Source: CAXXXW01 sp963665555
GTDB taxonomy: Bacteria; Pseudomonadota; Alphaproteobacteria; Thalassobaculales; Thalassobaculaceae
Direction of reading: 5' to 3'
Length of the DNA stretch: 64,000 bases
Assembly (NCBI GenBank): GCA_963665555.2
Contig: OY762308.1
Coordinates: 2,790,001 to 2,854,000 of the forward strand
Shown: positions 59,694 to 64,000 of the stretch, piece by piece
Numbering within the stretch: position 1 is the first letter of the stretch
Layout of the letters: every line of letters starts with the position of its first letter
The notes under the pieces: generated by a model
Seen by the model: the letters and a program-made list of their open reading frames with translations, nothing else
Told to the model about the DNA's origin: nothing
Databases searched by the model: none
Made by a program: the position numbers and the translations under genes

Positions 59694-62611
59694 CATCCGA
59701 CGCCGCGACATCCGCCCGGGGGGCGGGAGCCTTCGCCGGGCTGGTCCGGTCCGCCGGACGCCTGGACTCCGCCTTCGGGGCGCTGGCCCGCTCGATCGAG
59801 GCGGCGGCGCGGCGGGAGGCGGGCGGTTCCCGCGGGCGCGATCCGGCGGCGGCCGGCGATCCGGCGGCGTTCCGCCGGCTGGTCGACCTGGAGCGCGAGC
59901 GCGCCCGGCTCGGCGACCGCGCGCTGGCGGCCACCGCCGGCTCGGTCGAGAGCGCGCGGGACCTCGCGCGCGCCCACAAGGGCGCCGCCGCCCGCGCCGC
60001 CGGCGCGTGGGGCGGGTTCGCCGACGGGATCGCCGGGACGCTCCGCGACCTGTTCTCCCGCGTCGCGCGCGACGGCGACCTCCAACTGCGCGACCTGTGG
60101 GAAACCGTCGGCAAGCGGCTTGCCGACAGCCTGTCGCGGGTCGATTTCGGGGCGGCGCTCGACCCGCTGTTCGACCGCGCGGGCGAACTGGCGGGCGCGC
60201 TTTTCGCGGGCGACGGAAAGGGATTGGCGCGAGGCCTCGCCGGCGCGGTCTCCGGCCTGTTCGGCGCGGCGGGCGGCGGCGGGGCGCTGGGCTTTCTCGG
60301 CGGGCCGGCCGCCGGGCTGCTGAGCGTCGGGGCGGGGCTGCTGGAGCGGCTGTTCCGCCGCAAGCCGAAGCCGGTCAGCGCCGCCGCGTTCGGGCTGGAG
60401 GACGGCCGGCTCGGCGAGGCGGCGGCCTATGTGCGCGACGGCGCCGACCCGGGGATCGCCGCGTCGATCGGCGCGGCCGTGCGCGGGATCGTCAACCCCT
60501 TCCTCGACGCCCTCGGCGCGTCGCTCGCGCCCGGCGCGTTCGCCGGACAGGCGGGGTTCGTCCGGGGATCCTACCGGACGACGCCGCGCCGGCGCTCGCT
60601 GCTGCCCTGGGAGGACGATTCGGAGGAGACGCTGGGCGTTCCGGGCGTCGCGTCCGACCTGCGCGATTTCGGCGGGAACCGGGCCGCGGCGGTCGCCGAT
60701 TTCACGGCGCGCTCGCTGCTCGACGCGCTTTCGCGGGGCGCGCTGCGGGGCCTGTCGGACGAGGCGGCGGAGACGCTGCGCCACGGGCTGCGCAACCTGG
60801 CGGCGGGCATCGACGCCGAGGACTACGACGAGGAGCGGCTGGCGGCGCTGCCACGCCGGCTGGAGTTCCTCGCCACCTTCGACGAAACGGTGCGGCTCTA
60901 CCGCGACGGCGCGGCGGCGCTCGGCGACTACAACGCGATGCTGGCGGCGCAGCGCGCGGCGCTCGCCCGCTCCGCCGGGGAAGGTGCCGAGGCGGCAGTC
61001 GGGCCGATCCGCGACTTCCTCGCCGACGCTGCGGCGCTGCTCGGCGAGGGTCCCGCGGGCGGCGCGGACGGCGGAGGCGGGACGGCGGGCCGGATCGCCG
61101 AGGCGGCCGGGGCCGCGCGCGGCATGGCGCTGGCGGCGCTCGGCGAACTGGCGGCGGCCGCGGCGCCGGCGGAGCCGCCGCTCCAGGGCCTCGCCCTGCT
61201 CTACGAGACGCAGAAGGCCCGGATCGAGGCGCTGCGCCCCGAACTCGAAAAACTGAACGCGGACCTCACCGCCCTCGGCGAGGGGGCGATCGACATCGAC
61301 GCCGCGGTCCGCCGCGCCGGGGACGCCTTGCTGGCGGGCGCGCGCGAGCGGTTCTCGGCGCAACTCGGCGACGCCCTCGACCCGCGCGGGGCCGCGCTCC
61401 GGGCGCTGGGGGCGGAGATCGAGGGGCTGCGCGCGCAGGCCGCCGGCCTCGGCCTCGGCGAGGACGAGGGGACGCGGACGGCGATCGACCGGCTGTACGC
61501 CCGCCGCCTCGCCGATCTCGGCTACGAACTCGACGCTTCGGGCGCGGCCGTCAGGACCTTCGCGGCCGAGATCGAGGGCGCAGGGCGCGCGGTCGAACGC
61601 GAATCCCGGCGGCGGGAGGCGCTGGCCGCCGCCGCGCGCGCCGCCGTCGAAAGCCTGGAGGAGGCGCGCCGCGGCCTCCGCCTCGACCGCGACCTCGGCC
61701 TGTTGTCGCCGCTGGAGGCGCTGGCGGCGCGGCGCGCGCGGTTCGAATCCGTCGCCGACCGCGCCGGGGACGCCGCGCTGCCCCCGGAGGAGCGCGACGC
61801 GGCGCGGCTCGAACTCGGCCGCGTCGCCCGCGAATACCTGGAGAGCGCCCGCGAGGTCCACGCCTCCACCGGCGCCTACGCCGAAATCTTCGAGCGGGTG
61901 GACGGAAAGCTGGCGCGAACCCTCGACAGCGCCCGCGAACAGGCCTCCGCGGCCGAGCGGCAGCTTTCGGTGCTGGTCGACATCCGCGACGCCCTTCTCG
62001 ACGACCGGGAGGCGACCGGCCGGCTGGCGCCCGTGTCGTGGCGGACGGCCCGCGACGGGCAGGGGGTCGCGACCTCCTCCGGCGTCGTGCCGGCGGGGTT
62101 CGACCTCGGCTACCGGCCGGAGCGGGCCGTCGGCATCCTTGTCGCGCTGGCGGCGGCGGGCCTGCCGCTGCCCTCCGGCTTCGGCGAGGGGCAGCTGACG
62201 CGGCTCCGCGAGGGGAACGCCGCCGTGGACCGGGTGGTCGCCGCCGTCGCCCATGCCGGGGGCGGGGTGATGACCGCGCTCGGCCCGGCCGCGCCCGACC
62301 GCCGCGGCGCCGGCGGGATCGCGCGGCTGCCGCGGGTCGCCCTGTTCGGCGAGGGGCGGTTGCCCGAAGCCTATGTGCCGCTGCCGGACGGCCGCTCGAT
62401 CCCGGTCGCGCTGCGGGCGCCGGCCAACGACGAGCCGGCGGCGGCGCGGCGCGAGGCCGACGCGCGCGCCGGCTCCGCCGCCCGCGAGACGGTCGGCGAG
62501 TTGCGCCGCCTGCGGGCCGGGATCGGCGAACTGCTCGACCAGAACCGCCGCCTCGAAAGGCTGCTGGCCCGCGCGCTGGCGGGCCGCGACGCCGCCGGGA
62601 GGGCCGCATGA
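59690..62611 (+). CDS. Tail tape measure protein
   Basis: A 973-residue protein, ATG 59690 after GAGGGAGGAACGA. It is mostly helical and Ala-rich, with long coiled coils (about 480-760) and a Gly-rich hydrophobic stretch (about 170-220: LAGAVSGLFGAAGGGGALGFLGG). The C-terminal part holds GEGRLPEAYVPLPDGRSIPVAL, a common closing word of tape-measure proteins, and a final coiled coil. Length sets tail length. Start and stop overlap both neighbours by four bases. Confidence 0.87.
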   Translation: MTSDAATSARGAGAFAGLVRSAGRLDSAFGALARSIEAAARREAGGSRGRDPAAAGDPAAFRRLVDLERERARLGDRALAATAGSVESARDLARAHKGAAARAAGAWGGFADGIAGTLRDLFSRVARDGDLQLRDLWETVGKRLADSLSRVDFGAALDPLFDRAGELAGALFAGDGKGLARGLAGAVSGLFGAAGGGGALGFLGGPAAGLLSVGAGLLERLFRRKPKPVSAAAFGLEDGRLGEAAAYVRDGADPGIAASIGAAVRGIVNPFLDALGASLAPGAFAGQAGFVRGSYRTTPRRRSLLPWEDDSEETLGVPGVASDLRDFGGNRAAAVADFTARSLLDALSRGALRGLSDEAAETLRHGLRNLAAGIDAEDYDEERLAALPRRLEFLATFDETVRLYRDGAAALGDYNAMLAAQRAALARSAGEGAEAAVGPIRDFLADAAALLGEGPAGGADGGGGTAGRIAEAAGAARGMALAALGELAAAAAPAEPPLQGLALLYETQKARIEALRPELEKLNADLTALGEGAIDIDAAVRRAGDALLAGARERFSAQLGDALDPRGAALRALGAEIEGLRAQAAGLGLGEDEGTRTAIDRLYARRLADLGYELDASGAAVRTFAAEIEGAGRAVERESRRREALAAAARAAVESLEEARRGLRLDRDLGLLSPLEALAARRARFESVADRAGDAALPPEERDAARLELGRVAREYLESAREVHASTGAYAEIFERVDGKLARTLDSAREQASAAERQLSVLVDIRDALLDDREATGRLAPVSWRTARDGQGVATSSGVVPAGFDLGYRPERAVGILVALAAAGLPLPSGFGEGQLTRLREGNAAVDRVVAAVAHAGGGVMTALGPAAPDRRGAGGIARLPRVALFGEGRLPEAYVPLPDGRSIPVALRAPANDEPAAARREADARAGSAARETVGELRRLRAGIGELLDQNRRLERLLARALAGRDAAGRAA

Positions 62612-64000
62612 CCGCCTTCGACGACCTGATCGCCGACCCCTTCGCCGAAAAGCGCTACCTCGCGGCGCTCGAACCCTACGACCCCGCGCCGGGGCGGACG
62701 ACGGCGCTGCATGTGGGGGACCACGGCTTCGCCACCGGCCCGGCCGACGATCCGCCCAACCGCTATTTCGAGCCGCGCCTGGTTTCGGCCCTCAATTTCG
62801 AGCGGCGGATGTTCCGGGGCGGGCGGCTCGGCGGCCGTTCGATCCCCGGTTACGGCGCGCTCGAACTCAACAACGCCGACGGCGGCATCGACGCCTGGGC
62901 CGGTTACGCCTTCGACGGCCGGCGCGTCCGCGTCTGGCTCGGCGGGGCCGGGTTCGCCTTCGCCGATTACGGTCTCGTGTTCGACGGCGCGGCCGAGGGG
63001 ATCGAGTTCGACGACACGGTCGCGCGGATTCCGCTGCGCGACGGCCGCCGGCGCTTCCAGCGGCCGATCCAGGCCTCCGTTTACGCCGGGACCGGCGCGA
63101 TGGAGGGCGGCGACGCGCTGAAGGGCAAGCCGAAGCCGCTCGTCTTCGGCCGGGCCTTCGCCGTGGAGCCGGTCCCGGTCGATCCGGCGCGGCTGGTCTA
63201 CCAGGTCCACGACGGGCCGATCGAGGACATCGACGCCTGCCGCGACCGGGGCCTGGCGCTGGACAGGACGGCCTCGTCGCCGGAGGCGGGGGAGTTCTCG
63301 GTGGACAAGGCGAAGGGGACGCTGACGCTCGGCGCCGCGCCGGCCGGGACGCTGACGGCGGACGTTCGCGGCGACAAGGCCGGCGGCGCCTATGTCGAGA
63401 CCGCCGGCGCGCTGATCCGCCGGATCGCGGTGGCGCGCGGCGGGCTGGCCGACCCGGACGATTTCGACGCCGCCTCCTTCGCCGCGCTGGAGGCGGCGGC
63501 GACCGCGCCGGTGGGCGTGCATGTGCGGACCGAGACCGAAATCCAGGCCGTGTTCGACACGCTGATCGAGGCGGCGGGCGGCCATTACGGCTTCGACCGC
63601 GCGGGCCGGCTCGCCGTCGGCCGGCTCGACGCGCCGTCCGCGGCCGTCGCCGCCCGGTTCGGCGCGGCGGAGATACTGGGCCTCGAACGCGCGCCCGCCG
63701 CGCCGCCGATCTGGCGCCAGCGGATCGGCTACCGCCGCCACCACCGCCCGCTTTCGGGCGGCGAGACGGCGGGCGCGGTCGCGGCGGCGGACCGGGCCGA
63801 CCTCGCGGAGGCGTACCGGCTGGAGGAGGCGGCGCGCGCGGCGACGCGGACGGCCCACCTGCTGGCGGAGGACGACCGCCGCGACACCGCGCTCGCGCTC
63901 AAGGCCGACGCGGCGGCGGAGGCGTCGCGCCTGCTCGACCTGTTCGGGACGCGCCGCGACCTGCTGCGGGTGCGGGTCAAGACGCAGCCCTTCGCGCTCG
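62608..64000 (+). CDS. Phage tail protein, cut by the right edge
   Basis: At least 464 residues from ATG 62608, with the end outside the window. FDDLIADPFAEKRYLAALEPYDPAPGRTTALHV, YFEPRLVSALNFERRMF, GALELNNADGGIDAWAGYAFDGRRVRVWLG and GKPKPLVFGRAFAVEPVPVDP resemble distal tail or baseplate proteins found after the tape measure in alphaproteobacterial siphoviruses. A helical Ala/Arg-rich stretch follows near residue 390. Exact role (distal tail, hub or central fibre) is not assignable. Confidence 0.72.
   Translation, partial: MTAFDDLIADPFAEKRYLAALEPYDPAPGRTTALHVGDHGFATGPADDPPNRYFEPRLVSALNFERRMFRGGRLGGRSIPGYGALELNNADGGIDAWAGYAFDGRRVRVWLGGAGFAFADYGLVFDGAAEGIEFDDTVARIPLRDGRRRFQRPIQASVYAGTGAMEGGDALKGKPKPLVFGRAFAVEPVPVDPARLVYQVHDGPIEDIDACRDRGLALDRTASSPEAGEFSVDKAKGTLTLGAAPAGTLTADVRGDKAGGAYVETAGALIRRIAVARGGLADPDDFDAASFAALEAAATAPVGVHVRTETEIQAVFDTLIEAAGGHYGFDRAGRLAVGRLDAPSAAVAARFGAAEILGLERAPAAPPIWRQRIGYRRHHRPLSGGETAGAVAAADRADLAEAYRLEEAARAATRTAHLLAEDDRRDTALALKADAAAEASRLLDLFGTRRDLLRVRVKTQPFAL

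Larger units (their letters stand above)
45505..64000. mobile_element. Tailed-phage prophage or prophage-derived element (right end outside window)
   Basis: A run of phage genes: S24-like repressor on the minus strand, then on the plus strand a DUF6362-like protein, terminase small and large, tail terminator-like, scaffold, portal, coat, connector proteins, tail tube, frameshifted tail chaperones, tape measure and a tail protein. No integrase, attachment site, replication or lysis gene is visible here. The left end is set at the repressor, 18 bases from asmA; no tRNA is present there. Tail genes with a tape measure and a programmed frameshift indicate a long-tailed (siphovirus-like) particle. 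Cargo genes interrupt the structural block at 52059-53985 and 55306-55668. Confidence 0.88.

Overview
The window is very GC-rich chromosomal DNA with short gaps, many four-base ATGA/GTGA overlaps and frequent GTG starts. The block mnmE-mnmG-rsmG-parA-parB, followed on the other strand by holA-lptE-leuS-DUF3576 lipoprotein, points to an alphaproteobacterium, probably Rhodospirillales or a close relative. Species cannot be named from the sequence.

Layout. 1-570: 5' part of a dienelactone hydrolase gene (minus). 570-919: gap holding an inverted pair of REP-like double hairpins. 920-8008: tRNA modification (mnmE, mnmG), 16S rRNA methylation (rsmG), chromosome partition (parA, parB, two candidate parS sites) and rmuC. 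8028-8818: AT-richer pair of unknown membrane and secreted proteins. 8923-13677 (minus): holA, lptE, leuS and a lipoprotein. 13777-16559 (minus): two coupled glycosyltransferases. 16788-18035: periplasmic binding protein of a branched-chain-amino-acid-type ABC transporter. 18242-19951: three small unrelated genes.

20158-38269 is one long catabolic/transport gene cluster, mostly with overlapping genes: livH-livM-livG-livF (livF fused to a Tm-1-like/UPF0261 domain), a PEP-hydrolase-family protein, a very long flotillin with eight 44-residue coiled-coil repeats, two SRPBCC proteins, a molybdenum hydroxylase (FAD, 2Fe-2S and a molybdopterin subunit split over two genes), CoxD-like MoxR ATPase, CoxE-like VWA protein, an amidohydrolase, and an SMP-30/isochorismatase fusion. 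The binding protein at 16788 probably supplies this transporter. The gene content suggests uptake, hydroxylation and hydrolysis of an unidentified carboxylated or cyclic compound.

38288-45487: HigA-like antitoxins (one beside a broken HigB toxin), membrane dipeptidase, TauE/SafE permease, nitroreductase and a large AsmA protein.

45505-64000 is a prophage or prophage-derived element running off the right edge. It starts with a repressor whose S24 peptidase motif lacks the catalytic serine, then a DUF6362-like protein, terminase subunits, a tail-terminator-like protein, scaffold, DUF4055 portal, P22-type coat protein, connector genes, tail tube, tail chaperones joined by an A AAA AAC frameshift site, tape measure, and a partial tail gene. 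No integrase, replication or lysis gene is seen. Inserted among the structural genes are two tandem, related two-gene cassettes (HicB-like then HicA-like) with near-identical promoter/operator regions, an NTF2-like gene and a cupin gene on the opposite strand. The tandem cassettes and the repeat-expanded flotillin inside a catabolic operon are the most unusual items.
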